A DNA stretch of 64,000 nucleotides from Noviluteimonas sp052115395 (lineage in GTDB: Bacteria > Pseudomonadota > Gammaproteobacteria > Xanthomonadales > Xanthomonadaceae). The stretch's first letter is position 1. The number at the start of each line of letters is the position of its first letter. Below, piece by piece: positions 52,233 to 63,969 of this stretch. The notes beneath the pieces are model-generated. The model made no database searches. It had not been told where the DNA came from and worked only from the letters and a program-made list of their open reading frames with translations. Location of the stretch: NCBI GenBank assembly GCA_052115395.1, contig JBFRGO010000001.1. One strand, 5' to 3'. A program made the position numbers and the translations under genes.

Positions 52233-53725
52233 GCGAATTTCGCCCAGAAACGGCGATACGCGGAGACCGCGCGCCAGGCACGCGTGTCGCGCAGGTCGGC
52301 TTGTGCGCGCTTGGCCGCGTCGAGGTCGTTCTCGAGCACGAGCAGGCGCGCGCGTGCATCGGCCAGATCCAGCGCGAGCTGGCCCTGCGCGCGCAACGCA
52401 TCGGCGTAGGCATCGGCCGTGCGCGCCTGCATGCCGGTGGCGGCCAGTTGCGCCGCCTTGGCTTCGTCGCGCGCGAGGAAGGCGGCATCGCGTTCGATGC
52501 CCGCATCCAGCGCGCGCTGCATCGCGCGGGCCAGGCGCGCTTCCATTTCGTCGTGCGCCTTCAGTGCGACCGCGCGTTCGGTGACGGCGGCTTCGCGCGC
52601 CTGGAGCGCCGCTTCGATGCGTTTTTCCGCGGCGGCGGCGGCCGCACGGCCCGCTTCGACGTGCGCGTCGCGCGCATCCTCGGCCTGGCGTTGCGCGGTG
52701 CGCGCCTGTTCGACGGACTTCACCGTCGGCGAAACCACATCGCGCAGGTAACGCGCGGCGGCCTGCGTGCAATCCTGCGGATCGGGGAACCGGCCGGCGT
52801 CGATCGCTTCGCGGTATTGCGCGAGCGTCGCGTCGGCCAGCACGTCGATGCTCGCCTCGGCGCGGACGCGCTCGCAGACACGCCCGGCATCGTCGACGTC
52901 ATAGGCGGCGATCGCGGCGAGGACGCCGGCTTCGGTCACCGGTGCGGCCTGCATCGAACGCATGCCGAAATCCAGCGCGCGCAGGCGGTCGAAATTCGCG
53001 GTCGTGACCAGGCCGGCGAGGCCCGCGCGATCGGCGACGATGGTCGCGCAACCGGTGGCCATCGCTTCGAGCGCGCGGCGCGATTGGGTGAAGACGATGT
53101 CGTAGTCGCGCAAGAGTTCGGCGGGCACGTCGTTCGTCGCCAGGTCCACCGCGACGCCCGCCTGGCGGCATGCGCGCACGATGGTGGCCGCGCACGCGTC
53201 GCGCAGGCCGTGCGCGTTGCACAGCAGCGCGCGGCGCGGCGTGGCGGGCAGCGGCGCGCGCGGTTCGAAGCGCGCGATGTCCACGCCGTTGTGCAGCACG
53301 CGGATGCGCGTGGCGTCGACGCCGGCGGTCGTGGCCAGGCGTTGCGCGCACGCTTCATCCAGCGCGATCCAGCGCGCGATGGTCGGGAACACCGGCGGCG
53401 TCTGTTCCCACGAGAAGGCATGGCACGCGGCCACCACCGGCGTGCCGGCGAAATGCAGCGCGGCCGTCATCGTTTCCAGATGGTGCTGGCCGTGGATGAT
53501 GTCGGGCACGAAGTTGAGCGCGGCCAGGTCGTCGACCACCGGCACGGTCGCATCGCGCAGGGCCTGCGCGACGTCAGGCGGCACCGCGCCGTACACGACC
53601 GCATGGTGCCCCCGCCGCAATAGCGCGCGGGCGAAATCGATGAGGCTGGGACCGCAACCGGCACGCGAAGCCGCGGTGTCGTCCGTGATCAGGATGCGCA
53701 ACGCGCGCTGCGATTGTTTCCCCAT
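52229..53725 (-). CDS. GT4-like glycosyltransferase with C-terminal coiled coil
   Basis: The 498-residue protein (ATG 53725) has an N-terminal GT-B-like domain: RILITDDTAASRAGCGPSLIDFARALLRRGHHAVVYGAV, HGQHHLETMTAALHFAGTPVVAACHAFSWE and RIRVLHNGVDIARFEPR. The C-terminal ~150 residues are an Ala/Glu/Arg-rich coiled coil ending near WRAVSAYRRFWAKFA, a tail often seen in surface-polysaccharide enzymes. Substrate unknown. It heads the three-gene accessory set. Confidence 0.82.
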   Translation of the reverse strand: MGKQSQRALRILITDDTAASRAGCGPSLIDFARALLRRGHHAVVYGAVPPDVAQALRDATVPVVDDLAALNFVPDIIHGQHHLETMTAALHFAGTPVVAACHAFSWEQTPPVFPTIARWIALDEACAQRLATTAGVDATRIRVLHNGVDIARFEPRAPLPATPRRALLCNAHGLRDACAATIVRACRQAGVAVDLATNDVPAELLRDYDIVFTQSRRALEAMATGCATIVADRAGLAGLVTTANFDRLRALDFGMRSMQAAPVTEAGVLAAIAAYDVDDAGRVCERVRAEASIDVLADATLAQYREAIDAGRFPDPQDCTQAAARYLRDVVSPTVKSVEQARTAQRQAEDARDAHVEAGRAAAAAAEKRIEAALQAREAAVTERAVALKAHDEMEARLARAMQRALDAGIERDAAFLARDEAKAAQLAATGMQARTADAYADALRAQGQLALDLADARARLLVLENDLDAAKRAQADLRDTRAWRAVSAYRRFWAKFA

Positions 53726-53802
53726 GCGACCAGCATGGCATCGGTTGCGCGGATGCGGCAATCGCCAGACGCGATTTTGTGATCGCCGCTACGCCTGCCC
53801 GT

Positions 53803-55731
53803 TCAGATTTCGACTTGCGCGCCCAGTTCGACCAGCCGATTGCCCGGGATGCGGAAGAAGCCCGTCGCCGGCGCCGCGTTGCGATGCAGGAAGGCGAACA
53901 GGCGGTCGCGCCAGACCGGCATGCCGCGATGGCGGCCGGCGACGATGGTTTCGCGGCTGGCGAAATACGTCGTGTCCATCGGGTCGAACGGGATACCGAT
54001 GCTCTCCCCCATGTCGCACGAGCGCATCAACGCCAGCGGCACGTCCGGGACTTCCATGAAGCCGAAGCGCACGGTGATGCGATAGAAGTCGTCGCCGATC
54101 GCTTCGATCTTCAAGCGTCGGTCCTTCGGCGCGTGCGGCACGTTGAGCGTCTGCACGGTCAGGAACACGTTGCGCTCGTGCAGCACCTTGTTGTGCTTGA
54201 GATTGTGCAGCAGCGCGTGCGGCACCATGCCCGACTGCGCGATCAGGAAGATCGCCGTGCCCGGCACGCGCGTGGGCGGCGCAAGCATCAGGCCGGGCAG
54301 GAAGGAATCCAGCTGGATGCCTTCCTTGCGGATTTCCTCGTACAGCAACTGCCGGCCGCGGCGCCACGTGCGCAGCACCGTGAACACGATGATCGCCAGC
54401 ACCACGGGGAACCAAGCGCCGTCGAGGAACTTCACGCCGTTGGCGACGAGGAAGGCCACGTCGATCACGCCGAACAACACGCACAGCGGCAACACCCAGG
54501 TGCGCGCCTTGGGCCACATCGCGCGGGCGACGATGAAGAGCAGCAGCGTATCGATCAGCATCGTGCCGGACACCGACACGCCGTAGGCCGACGCCAGGCC
54601 CGTGGAGCTGCGGAACATCAGCACCACCGCGATCACGGCCATCGCCAGCACCCAGTTGATCCACGGGATGTAGATCTGGCCGATCGTGTCCTTCGAGGTG
54701 TGCTGGATGCGCATGCGCGGGATGTAGCCCAGCTGCATCGCCTGGCGCGCGACCGAGTACGCACCGGTGATGACCGCCTGCGAGGCGATCACCGCCGCCG
54801 CGGTGGCCAGCACGACCATCGGGATGCGGACCATGGCGGGCACGGCGAGATAGAACGGGTTGGCCGCGACCTTGGGATCGAGCAGCAGCAGCGAGCCCTG
54901 CCCCATGTAGTTGAGCATCAGCGCCGGGAGTACGAACCAGTACCACGCATGCCGGATCGGCCGCGCGCCGAAGTGGCCCATGTCCGCGTACAGCGCTTCA
55001 CCGCCCGTCACCGCGAGCACCACCGCGCCGAGGATGAAAATCGCGTGCCCGCCGTGCGTCACGAAGAAGTTCATCGCCCACCACGGATTGATCGCGTGGA
55101 AGACCTCGGGGTTGTGGCGGATGTTGAACACGCCGATGCCCGCGAGCGAAATGAACCACACCACCATCACCGGCCCGAACACCTTGCCCACGCGCGCGGT
55201 GCCGAAGCGCTGCGTGCCGAACAGGAAGACGATGATGCCCAGCGTGATCGGCACGACCCACGAATCCAGTTGCGGCGCGACCACTTCCAGGCCTTCGACC
55301 GCCGACAGCGTCGTGATCGCCGGCGTGATCACGCCGTCGCCGAAGAACAACGAGGCCCCGAAGATGCCGAGGATGCCGACCGCGTAAGCCGAGCGCGACC
55401 CCTTCGGCAGCGTCCGCTGGGCCAGCGCCATCAAGGCCATGATGCCGCCTTCGCCTTCGTTGTCGGCGCGCATGATGATCGTGACGTACTTGAGCGTCAC
55501 CACGATCATCAGCGCCCAGAACACGAGCGAGAGGATGCCCAGCACGGTGTCGTGGTTGGCCACCAGGCCGTAGTGCGGCGAGAAGGCTTCCTTCAGCGTG
55601 TACAGCGGGCTGGTGCCGATGTCGCCGAAGACGACGCCGACCGCACCGACGGCCAGCCCGAACAAACCGGACTTGCCGGCATGGTGGGCATGCGCGTGGT
55701 TGGTGGAGGAAGCTTGGCGGGTATCGGCCAT
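53803..55731 (-). CDS. kup: Low-affinity potassium transporter Kup
   Basis: The 642-residue membrane protein has the KUP/HAK signature AVGVVFGDIGTSPLYTLKEAF, about 12 helices, and a C-terminal cytosolic part. It takes up K+ with H+. Length and motifs match bacterial Kup. It is between ruvA (13 bp away) and the accessory genes. Confidence 0.96.
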   Translation of the reverse strand: MADTRQASSTNHAHAHHAGKSGLFGLAVGAVGVVFGDIGTSPLYTLKEAFSPHYGLVANHDTVLGILSLVFWALMIVVTLKYVTIIMRADNEGEGGIMALMALAQRTLPKGSRSAYAVGILGIFGASLFFGDGVITPAITTLSAVEGLEVVAPQLDSWVVPITLGIIVFLFGTQRFGTARVGKVFGPVMVVWFISLAGIGVFNIRHNPEVFHAINPWWAMNFFVTHGGHAIFILGAVVLAVTGGEALYADMGHFGARPIRHAWYWFVLPALMLNYMGQGSLLLLDPKVAANPFYLAVPAMVRIPMVVLATAAAVIASQAVITGAYSVARQAMQLGYIPRMRIQHTSKDTIGQIYIPWINWVLAMAVIAVVLMFRSSTGLASAYGVSVSGTMLIDTLLLFIVARAMWPKARTWVLPLCVLFGVIDVAFLVANGVKFLDGAWFPVVLAIIVFTVLRTWRRGRQLLYEEIRKEGIQLDSFLPGLMLAPPTRVPGTAIFLIAQSGMVPHALLHNLKHNKVLHERNVFLTVQTLNVPHAPKDRRLKIEAIGDDFYRITVRFGFMEVPDVPLALMRSCDMGESIGIPFDPMDTTYFASRETIVAGRHRGMPVWRDRLFAFLHRNAAPATGFFRIPGNRLVELGAQVEI

Positions 55732-55744
55732 GGACCGGGGTGCC

Positions 55745-56335
55745 TCAGCGGAGCGCGGACTTTAGCGCCTTGCGGATGATGGTCGCGGCGTCATCGCCCG
55801 TCGCAGCCGCGTCGCGCACCATCCGCGCCGCTTCGACAGGCTTGTAACCGAGTTGTTGGAGCGCCACGGTGGCCTCGGACTGCGGATCGCCCGGCACGCC
55901 GGGGGAGCCGAGCGGGCCGCCGCCACCGCCGAGGTCGGCCGCGCGGTCGCGCAGTTCGACCACCATGCGTTCGGCGGTCTTCTTGCCGATGCCGGGGATG
56001 CGCGTGAGCGCGGTGACATCGCTGGTCTGCACCATGCGCGCGAAGTCCTCGACGCTCACGCCCGAGAGCACGGCCAGCGCGATCTTCGCGCCGACGCCCG
56101 AGACGCGCTGGACATCGCGGAACAGGCGTCGCTCGTTCTCGCGCAGGAAGCCGTACAGCGACACGCTGTCTTCCTTCTGCGCGTAATGCGTGAACAACGC
56201 GACTTCGCGGCCGATCTCGGGCAGGTCGTAGAACGTACTCATCGGCGCTTCGAGCTCGTAGCCCACGCCGTTGACGTCCACCACCAGCCACGGCGGCTGC
56301 TTGTGCACGAGCATTCCCTTGAGGCGTCCGATCAC
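55745..56335 (-). CDS. ruvA: Holliday junction DNA-binding subunit RuvA
   Basis: The 196-residue protein (GTG start) has the N-terminal OB fold (MIGRLKGMLVHKQPPWLVVDVNGVGYELE), helix-hairpin-helix motifs (GVGAKIALAVLSGVS; IPGIGKKTAERMVVELRD) and a C-terminal RuvB-binding domain. It is 37 bp after ruvC. Confidence 0.96.
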   Translation of the reverse strand: MIGRLKGMLVHKQPPWLVVDVNGVGYELEAPMSTFYDLPEIGREVALFTHYAQKEDSVSLYGFLRENERRLFRDVQRVSGVGAKIALAVLSGVSVEDFARMVQTSDVTALTRIPGIGKKTAERMVVELRDRAADLGGGGGPLGSPGVPGDPQSEATVALQQLGYKPVEAARMVRDAAATGDDAATIIRKALKSALR

Positions 56336-56372
56336 GTGGCTGGGTCCTGTTGGAGGTCGATCGCGGCGTCGA

Positions 56373-56897
56373 TCAACGGCGGCGGCGCAACAAGGCCACG
56401 CTCGCGCCGGCGCGCAACGCGGTGGCGTTCATGTGCGCATGCGTGAGTGCGACGGCGAGCGCGTCGGCGGCGTCGGGTTGCAGTCTGGTGTCGGGCAGTT
56501 TGAGCAGCAGGCGCACCATGTGCTGCACCTGCGTTTTCTCGGCGGCCCCGCGGCCGACCAGCGATTGCTTGATCAGGCGCGGTGCGTATTCGTGCACCGC
56601 CAGGTGGCGACGCACGACGGTGGCGAGCGCCGCGCCGCGGGCGTGGCCCAGCTTCAGCGCGGAGGACGCGTTCTTGTCCATGAAGACGGTTTCGATCGCG
56701 ACCTCGTCGGGCCGGTAGCCGTCGATCACCGCTTCCAGGCCTTCGCACAGGCGGCCCAGGCGCGCGGGGAAATCGGCGGCATCGAGCAGCACCAGCGCCT
56801 CGCAATGCACGAACGTGCAACGCCCGGCGTCGTCGACGTCGATCACGCCCACGCCGGTGCGCTGGGAACCGGGGTCGATGCCGAGGATGCGGGTCAC
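56373..56897 (-). CDS. ruvC: Holliday junction resolvase RuvC
   Basis: The 174-residue endonuclease (GTG start) has the catalytic Asp in ILGIDPGSQRTGVGVI, Glu in VAIETVFMDKN, and the C-terminal acidic pair in DAADALAVALTHAH. It cuts Holliday junctions held by RuvAB. It is between yebC and ruvA. Confidence 0.96.
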   Translation of the reverse strand: MTRILGIDPGSQRTGVGVIDVDDAGRCTFVHCEALVLLDAADFPARLGRLCEGLEAVIDGYRPDEVAIETVFMDKNASSALKLGHARGAALATVVRRHLAVHEYAPRLIKQSLVGRGAAEKTQVQHMVRLLLKLPDTRLQPDAADALAVALTHAHMNATALRAGASVALLRRRR

Positions 56898-56918
56898 GTT
56901 TTGAGTCTACGCCGGTGC

Positions 56919-57638
56919 TTACGCGTTGAGGTCGGCGTTGGCGTAGACGTTCTGCACGTCGTCCAGGTCTTCGAGCCAGCGCAGGAGCTTGCCGACCTGC
57001 TCGGCGGTTTCGCCGGTCACCGCGATGTCGTTGTCGGCGCGCATGGTCACTTCGGACAGGTCGGCCTTCAGGCCCGCGCCTTCCATCGCGGCCTTGACGC
57101 TTTCGAAAGCGTCCGGCGCGGTGAGCACGTCGATCGCGCCGTCTTCGGGATAGACGACGATGTCGTCGGCGCCGGCGTCGATCGCCATCTCGGTGATGCG
57201 CTCTTCATCCGCGCCCGGCGCGAAGGAGAGGACCCCGAGCTTCCTGAACATGAACGCGACCGAGCCATCGGTCCCGAGGTTGCCGCCGAACTTGCCGAAT
57301 GCATGGCGCACGTCGGCGACGGTGCGGACCTTGTTGTCGGTGAGGCAATCGACGATCACCGCGACGCCGCCGGGGGCATAGCCTTCGTATCGGATCTCTT
57401 CGTAGGTGACGCCTTCCAGTTCGCCGGTGGCCTTCTTGATCGCGCGCTCGATGACGTCCTTGGACATGTTCACCTGCAGGCCGCGGTCGATCGCCGCGCG
57501 CAGGCGCGGGTTGCCCGACGGGTCGCCGCCGCCGGCGCGGGCGGCCACGCCGATTTCGCGGATCACCTTGGTGAAGATCTTGCCGCGCTGCGCGTCGACC
57601 GCGTTCTTGCGGGCTTCGATGGAAGGGCCACGACCCAT
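56919..57638 (-). CDS. yebC: YebC/PmpR-family DNA-binding protein
   Basis: The 239-residue protein carries the family signature MGRGPSIEARKNAVDAQRGKIFTKVIREI and RYEGYAPGGVAVIVDCLTDN. YebC proteins act as regulators or in translation at difficult sequences. It precedes ruvC as in many proteobacteria. Confidence 0.94.
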   Translation of the reverse strand: MGRGPSIEARKNAVDAQRGKIFTKVIREIGVAARAGGGDPSGNPRLRAAIDRGLQVNMSKDVIERAIKKATGELEGVTYEEIRYEGYAPGGVAVIVDCLTDNKVRTVADVRHAFGKFGGNLGTDGSVAFMFRKLGVLSFAPGADEERITEMAIDAGADDIVVYPEDGAIDVLTAPDAFESVKAAMEGAGLKADLSEVTMRADNDIAVTGETAEQVGKLLRWLEDLDDVQNVYANADLNA

Positions 57639-57647
57639 GCTGGAAAC

Positions 57648-58313
57648 CTAGGAGCTGCGTTGCGAAGGCGCGGATTCTACAGGCGGGGGCGGCCCAGCGC
57701 CCTGCCCTTCGAAGCGGCCGGTTCGCAGGAATGCGATGGTGCGGTCGGCGGCTTGCTCGGAAAACAGCAGGCCGCTGTGGCTGGCCGGGATGACCACGTG
57801 GTCCTTCACGCCCGGCAGGTGGGTTTCGGACACCGCAACCGTGCCGTCGTGCTCGCCGCCGAAGCCTGCGAACAAGGCCCCGAGCCCATGCGGCGAATTG
57901 CCGGCCACCACGCCGACCTCCGTGGTGCCCTCCCAATCGGGGAAACCTTCGCGCAGCAACGTGGCGCTCTGGCCCAGGAGGACCGCCGCCATCGGCAGCC
58001 GCAACAGCCCCGACGCCGCGCCGCTACCGCTGAGCGGCGAACCGATGCAGACAAGCCGTCCGACCTTGAGCTGCGGCGCCTGGCGCAAGGCCTGCATCGC
58101 GATCAGGCCGCCGAGGCTGTGGGCCACCAGGTCGACTTCACGCGCGCCGATGCGCTCGACCAGGGCCTGCACGGCGCGATCGGGGCCGTCGGCCACGCTC
58201 ATGTAAGAGAACACTTCGGTGTCGTAGCCCGCCTCTTCCAGGCGCCGCGCCAGCCAATGCATGGCAACACCCGGCATCCACAGGCCGTGCAGCAGGACGA
58301 CGGTGCGCTTCAC
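57648..58313 (-). CDS. Alpha/beta hydrolase (PGAP1/lipase-like)
   Basis: The GTG at 58313, in a GTGA overlap with the GNAT gene, gives 221 residues: VKRTVVLLHGLWMPGVAMHWLARRLEEAGYD, then the elbow AHSLGG near residue 66, an Asp region (GEHDGTVAV), and His in PASHSGLLFS. A cytosolic esterase or lipase-like enzyme; substrate unknown. It lies 9 bp before yebC. Confidence 0.85.
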   Translation of the reverse strand: MKRTVVLLHGLWMPGVAMHWLARRLEEAGYDTEVFSYMSVADGPDRAVQALVERIGAREVDLVAHSLGGLIAMQALRQAPQLKVGRLVCIGSPLSGSGAASGLLRLPMAAVLLGQSATLLREGFPDWEGTTEVGVVAGNSPHGLGALFAGFGGEHDGTVAVSETHLPGVKDHVVIPASHSGLLFSEQAADRTIAFLRTGRFEGQGAGPPPPVESAPSQRSS

Positions 58314-58833
58314 GCGGCGGGCGCGCGGCGCAGGATGAATTCGGGGTCGCGCACGCTGCCGACGAGGAATTCGTAATTGCCGACCTTCTCGAAGCCCAGG
58401 CGCTCGTAGAAACGCTGCGCACCGAAGTTCTTCGAGTACACGCCGATCCACAACGTGGTCGGGCCGTCCTTCTCGAGCCAATCGAACGCGGTCTGGATCA
58501 GGCGCGAACCCAGGCCACCGTTCTGCGCCTCGGGCAACAGATAGATGCGCTTGAGTTCGCCGTCTTCGGGGCGCACGTCGGCGTGCGGCAAGGTGCACGG
58601 GCGGCCGGCGAGCGCGTAACCCACCGCGACGCCGTCGCGCTGCGCGATCCACATCGCGCACTTCGGATCGGCGAGGAACTTCCGGTGTTGCTCGACCGAA
58701 TAACTGTCCTGCAGGAATTGCGCGAGATCCGCCGGCGGATACAGATGTCCGAACGCGCGCACGAACGCGCGCTCGGCGACATCCGACAACACCGCGGCGT
58801 CCTCGGGCGTCGCGCGGCGGATCACGTCGGCGC

Positions 58834-58837
<4 letters not shown>
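58310..58837 (-). CDS. GNAT-family N-acetyltransferase
   Basis: The 175-residue protein begins MSADVIRRATPEDAAVLSDVAERAF and carries the acetyl-CoA site LKRIYLLPEAQNGGLGSRLIQTAF (Q/R-x-x-G-x-G/A) and AQRFYERLGFEKVG. Substrate unknown. ATGA joins it to aspS, GTGA to the hydrolase. Confidence 0.9.
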
Positions 58838-60612
<1,775 letters not shown>

Positions 60613-60729
60613 GGGGGTTCCGTTCGAGTTGCCACCGGCGCGGGCGCCGGAAAGGGCGCCATTCTAGCCCGTCCTCCTCCGGCCGCTGCCCCCGTTTGGA
60701 TCAGGACAAGGGGCCGCGAGGGGCAGCCG

Positions 60730-61800
60730 ATGGTATTTCCGCCGGAACGCGAGGCGGCGTACGTGCAACGGATGTTCGGCTGGCAGGGCACGCGCCTGCG
60801 ACGGCTGGTGCTTTTCGCGCCGTTGTTCTTCCTGATCTTCATCGGCATCCAGGCGCTGCTGATGCCGGCGCCGCTGGCCGACTGGCTGTGGGCGCCCCTC
60901 ACGTGGATCGGCTTCTTCCTGCTGGGCGCCATCGGCCTGTGGATGCGGACCGTGCGCAGCGCCGACCTGTTCGCCTGGGCGGGCGTGGCACTGCAGACCT
61001 TGTTCCTCGTGTTCTGCGCGCTGAGCACGCACCCGGGCCACGGCGGCCTCGCACTGCTGCTGCCGATGTTCGTCGCCACGCCGCTGGTGACCGCGCCGTT
61101 CTGGGCGCGCGCGCGGACCGTGTTCATCGCGATCGTCTGCGCCTATCTCGCCGGCGCGCTCGCGCTCTGGCACAGCGCCGCGGGCAGCACGGTGTGGATG
61201 GCCTACGGGATCCAGGCGGTCGCCGGCGGGGTGATCGCGATGGCGATGCACGCGACGGTCGACAACGCGCGCCGCGGGTATTTCCTCGCCGAGGAGGAGC
61301 TCGAGCAACGCGCGCGACTCGATGCGTTGACCTCGGTGTTGAATCGCCGCCATTTCATCGAGTCGGGCGAAGACATGTTGATGCGGATGCGGCCCGGGCA
61401 GGTGTTGAGCGCCTGCTTCGTCGACCTGGATCATTTCAAGCGGGTGAACGACGAGGGCGGGCATCGCATCGGCGATCAATTGCTCGCGGCGGTCGCGCAT
61501 TGCCTGCTGGAGTTGCAGGGCGAAGGGCGTTTGATCGGGCGCGTGGGCGGCGAGGAGTTCGCGCTGTTGCTGCCGGGGATGCATGCGCTGGAGGCGGAGC
61601 AGTTCATCGCCGTGGTGTGCGAGCGCATCGGTGCGTTGGCGGTCGATGGATTTTCGTGCACGGCGAGCGTGGGTGTCGCGGAGTGGCACGCCGGCGAAAC
61701 GCTGTCCGATTTGCTGCATCGCGCGGACTTGGCGTTGTTGGCGGCGAAGCGTGGGGGACGCAACCGCATCGTGCAGTGGAGTGCGGGGGTGGCGGCTTGA
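60730..61800 (+). CDS. Diguanylate cyclase with membrane N-terminus
   Basis: The 356-residue protein has about six hydrophobic helices (residues ~25-180) and then a GGDEF domain with DALTSVLNRRHFIE, FVDLDHFKRVNDEGGH and the active GGEEF motif. The RxxD product-inhibition site before GGEEF is absent (GEGRLIGRV), so feedback inhibition is probably lacking. It makes cyclic di-GMP. It is divergent from aspS with a 117-bp gap. Confidence 0.92.
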   Translation: MVFPPEREAAYVQRMFGWQGTRLRRLVLFAPLFFLIFIGIQALLMPAPLADWLWAPLTWIGFFLLGAIGLWMRTVRSADLFAWAGVALQTLFLVFCALSTHPGHGGLALLLPMFVATPLVTAPFWARARTVFIAIVCAYLAGALALWHSAAGSTVWMAYGIQAVAGGVIAMAMHATVDNARRGYFLAEEELEQRARLDALTSVLNRRHFIESGEDMLMRMRPGQVLSACFVDLDHFKRVNDEGGHRIGDQLLAAVAHCLLELQGEGRLIGRVGGEEFALLLPGMHALEAEQFIAVVCERIGALAVDGFSCTASVGVAEWHAGETLSDLLHRADLALLAAKRGGRNRIVQWSAGVAA

Positions 61801-61810
61801 GAGCGTCTTG

Positions 61811-62086
61811 CTACTCGGACGACGTCGGCTTCGCAGGCTTCGCTTCGACAGGCTTCGACTCCGCCGGCTTGCTCGCCTCGGTCAAATTCTTCTTCTTGTC
61901 GCCGTCCTTCTTGAAATCCGTCTCGTACCAACCGCTGCCCGACAGACGGAACGACGGCGCGGTGATGCTGCGCTTCACCGTTTCCTTGCCGCAGTTCGGG
62001 CACGTCGTCGGATCGGCGTCCGACATCTTCTGCAGACGGTCGAACGTGTGGCCGCAGTTGGTGCATTCGAAAGCGTAGATGGGCAT
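61811..62086 (-). CDS. FmdB-type zinc-ribbon protein
   Basis: The 91-residue protein begins MPIYAFECTNCGHTFDRLQKMSDADPTTCPNCGKE, with two CxxC pairs forming a zinc ribbon, and ends in a Lys/Pro/Glu-rich tail. This is the FmdB putative regulatory family; the role is unknown. It is between the cyclase (convergent) and the ABC-F gene. Confidence 0.9.
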   Translation of the reverse strand: MPIYAFECTNCGHTFDRLQKMSDADPTTCPNCGKETVKRSITAPSFRLSGSGWYETDFKKDGDKKKNLTEASKPAESKPVEAKPAKPTSSE

Positions 62087-62115
62087 GGCGGGTTTCGATT
62101 CGGTTCGTTGAAAGG

Positions 62116-63969
62116 TCAGGCGGCGTCGTACAAGGCCAGCAGATCGGCTTCGGCACGTTCGAGATCGCCGCGCAATTTCGACTGTTGCTTGCCCAGGTCG
62201 GTGGCGCGGCCGTCGGCATAGGCCTTCGGATCGGCGAGTTGCGCGTCGAGCTGCGCGATCTTCGCCTCCAGCTCCGCCACCCGCGCCTCGGCCTTCTGCA
62301 GGGCGTGCGTGTTGATCTTCTTCGCCGGCGCCTTGGGCGGCGGCGGCGCCGCGACCGGCTGCGCCTTCGCGGCCTTTTCGGCCTTCGACGACTCGCTGCC
62401 CGGACGCGAACGCAACCACGCGGCGTATTGATCCAGGTCGCCGTCGAAATCCTCGACCTTGTGGTCGGCCACGCGCACGAAGCGGTCGCAGACCAGGCCG
62501 ATCAAATGACGATCGTGCGACACGAGCACGATCGCGCCGTCGAAATCGCTCAGCGCTTCGGCGAGCGCTTCGCGCATGTCGAGGTCGAGGTGGTTGGTCG
62601 GTTCGTCGAGCAGCAACACGTTGGGTTGCTTGAACGCGATCATCGCCAGCGCCAGGCGCGCTTTCTCGCCGCCGGAGAAACCGTCGATCGATTCGAACGC
62701 GCGGTCGCCGGGGAAATTCCACTTGCCGAGGAAATCGCGGAACACCTGCGTGGGCAGGTCGCCGGCGACCTTGCGCAGATGATCGATGGGCGTTTGCCCG
62801 GCCATCAGCGATTCGACGGTGTGCTGCGCGAAGTAACCGATGCGCATGTCGGGATGCGCGATGCGTTCGCCGGCCAGCAACGGCAATTCGCCGACGAGCG
62901 TTTTCACGAGCGTCGATTTACCCGCGCCGTTCGGGCCGAGCAGGCCGACGCGATCGCCGGCTTCCAGGCCGAAGTTCACGTTGCCCAGGATCTGCACGTC
63001 GCCGTAGCCGGCATCGACATCGCGCAGGCGCACGAGCGAGGTCGGCAGCTTCTGCGGTTCGGGGAAGGTGATGTGCAACGAGCGTTCGGCGCGCACGGCT
63101 TCGGTGCCCGCGAGTTTCGCCAGGCGCTTCATGCGCGACTGCGCCTGCTTGGCCTTGCTGGCCTTGGCCTTGAAGCGATCGATGAAGGACTGCAGGTGCG
63201 CGCGTTCGGCCTGTTCCTTTTCGAAGGCGATCTGCTGCTGGCGCAACTGCTCGGCGCGCTGGCGTTCGAAGGCGGTGTAATCGCCGGCGTAGAGCTTGGC
63301 GCGCTGTTCGTGCAGGTGCAGCGTGTGCGTGCAGATGTTGTCGAGGAATTCGCGGTCGTGCGAGATCACCAGCAACGTGCCGGGATAGCGCAGCAGCCAC
63401 TGTTCGAGCCACAGCACCGCGTCGAGGTCGAGGTGGTTGGTCGGTTCGTCGAGCAGCAACAAATCGCTCGGGGTCATCAGCGCGCGCGCGACGTTGAGGC
63501 GCACGCGCCAGCCGCCCGAGAAATCCGAAACGGCTTTCGCATGCGTCTCCGGCGGAAAACCCAGGCCGTGCAACAGACGGCCCGCGCGCGCGGTGGCGTC
63601 GTAGCCGTTGAGCTCTTCGAGCTTGTGATGCGCGACGGCGACCGCTTCCCAGTCTTCGTTGGCGAAGGCGTTGGCTTCCATCTGGATCGCGTCGTGCACG
63701 GCCTGGTCGCCGGAGAGCACGAAGTCGATGGCCGAATCGGGCAGCGACGGCGTCTCCTGCGCGACGGTGGCGATGCGCGCCTTGCCGGGCATGTCGATGT
63801 CGCCCTTGTCGGCTTCCACCTCGCCCATCATCGCGGCGAACAGGGAGGACTTGCCGGTGCCGTTGCGCCCGACCACGCCCACGCGATACCCCGCGTGCAT
63901 CGCGAGATCGACGTTGGACAACAACAGGCGTTCGCCCCGGCGGAGCGAGAAATTGCGGAAGGAGATCAT
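62116..63969 (-). CDS. ABC-F family ATPase (YheS/Uup-like)
   Basis: The 617-residue protein has two ABC cassettes with no membrane domain: Walker A GRNGTGKSS and GPNGAGKST, signature FSGGWRVRLNVARAL and FSGGEKARLALAMI, LLLDEPTNHLDLD twice, and the ABC-F linker rich in Lys/Arg. The C-terminal coiled coil (~530-617) is Uup/YheS-like. It likely acts on the ribosome. The start at 63969 is close to the right edge. Confidence 0.92.
   Translation of the reverse strand: MISFRNFSLRRGERLLLSNVDLAMHAGYRVGVVGRNGTGKSSLFAAMMGEVEADKGDIDMPGKARIATVAQETPSLPDSAIDFVLSGDQAVHDAIQMEANAFANEDWEAVAVAHHKLEELNGYDATARAGRLLHGLGFPPETHAKAVSDFSGGWRVRLNVARALMTPSDLLLLDEPTNHLDLDAVLWLEQWLLRYPGTLLVISHDREFLDNICTHTLHLHEQRAKLYAGDYTAFERQRAEQLRQQQIAFEKEQAERAHLQSFIDRFKAKASKAKQAQSRMKRLAKLAGTEAVRAERSLHITFPEPQKLPTSLVRLRDVDAGYGDVQILGNVNFGLEAGDRVGLLGPNGAGKSTLVKTLVGELPLLAGERIAHPDMRIGYFAQHTVESLMAGQTPIDHLRKVAGDLPTQVFRDFLGKWNFPGDRAFESIDGFSGGEKARLALAMIAFKQPNVLLLDEPTNHLDLDMREALAEALSDFDGAIVLVSHDRHLIGLVCDRFVRVADHKVEDFDGDLDQYAAWLRSRPGSESSKAEKAAKAQPVAAPPPPKAPAKKINTHALQKAEARVAELEAKIAQLDAQLADPKAYADGRATDLGKQQSKLRGDLERAEADLLALYDAA

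Noticed and set aside
54000..55779. His/Asp/Arg-rich plus-strand frame opposite kup that looks like a metal-binding protein
   Set aside because: Composition arises from the reverse complement of hydrophobic Kup codons; no start signal or domain.
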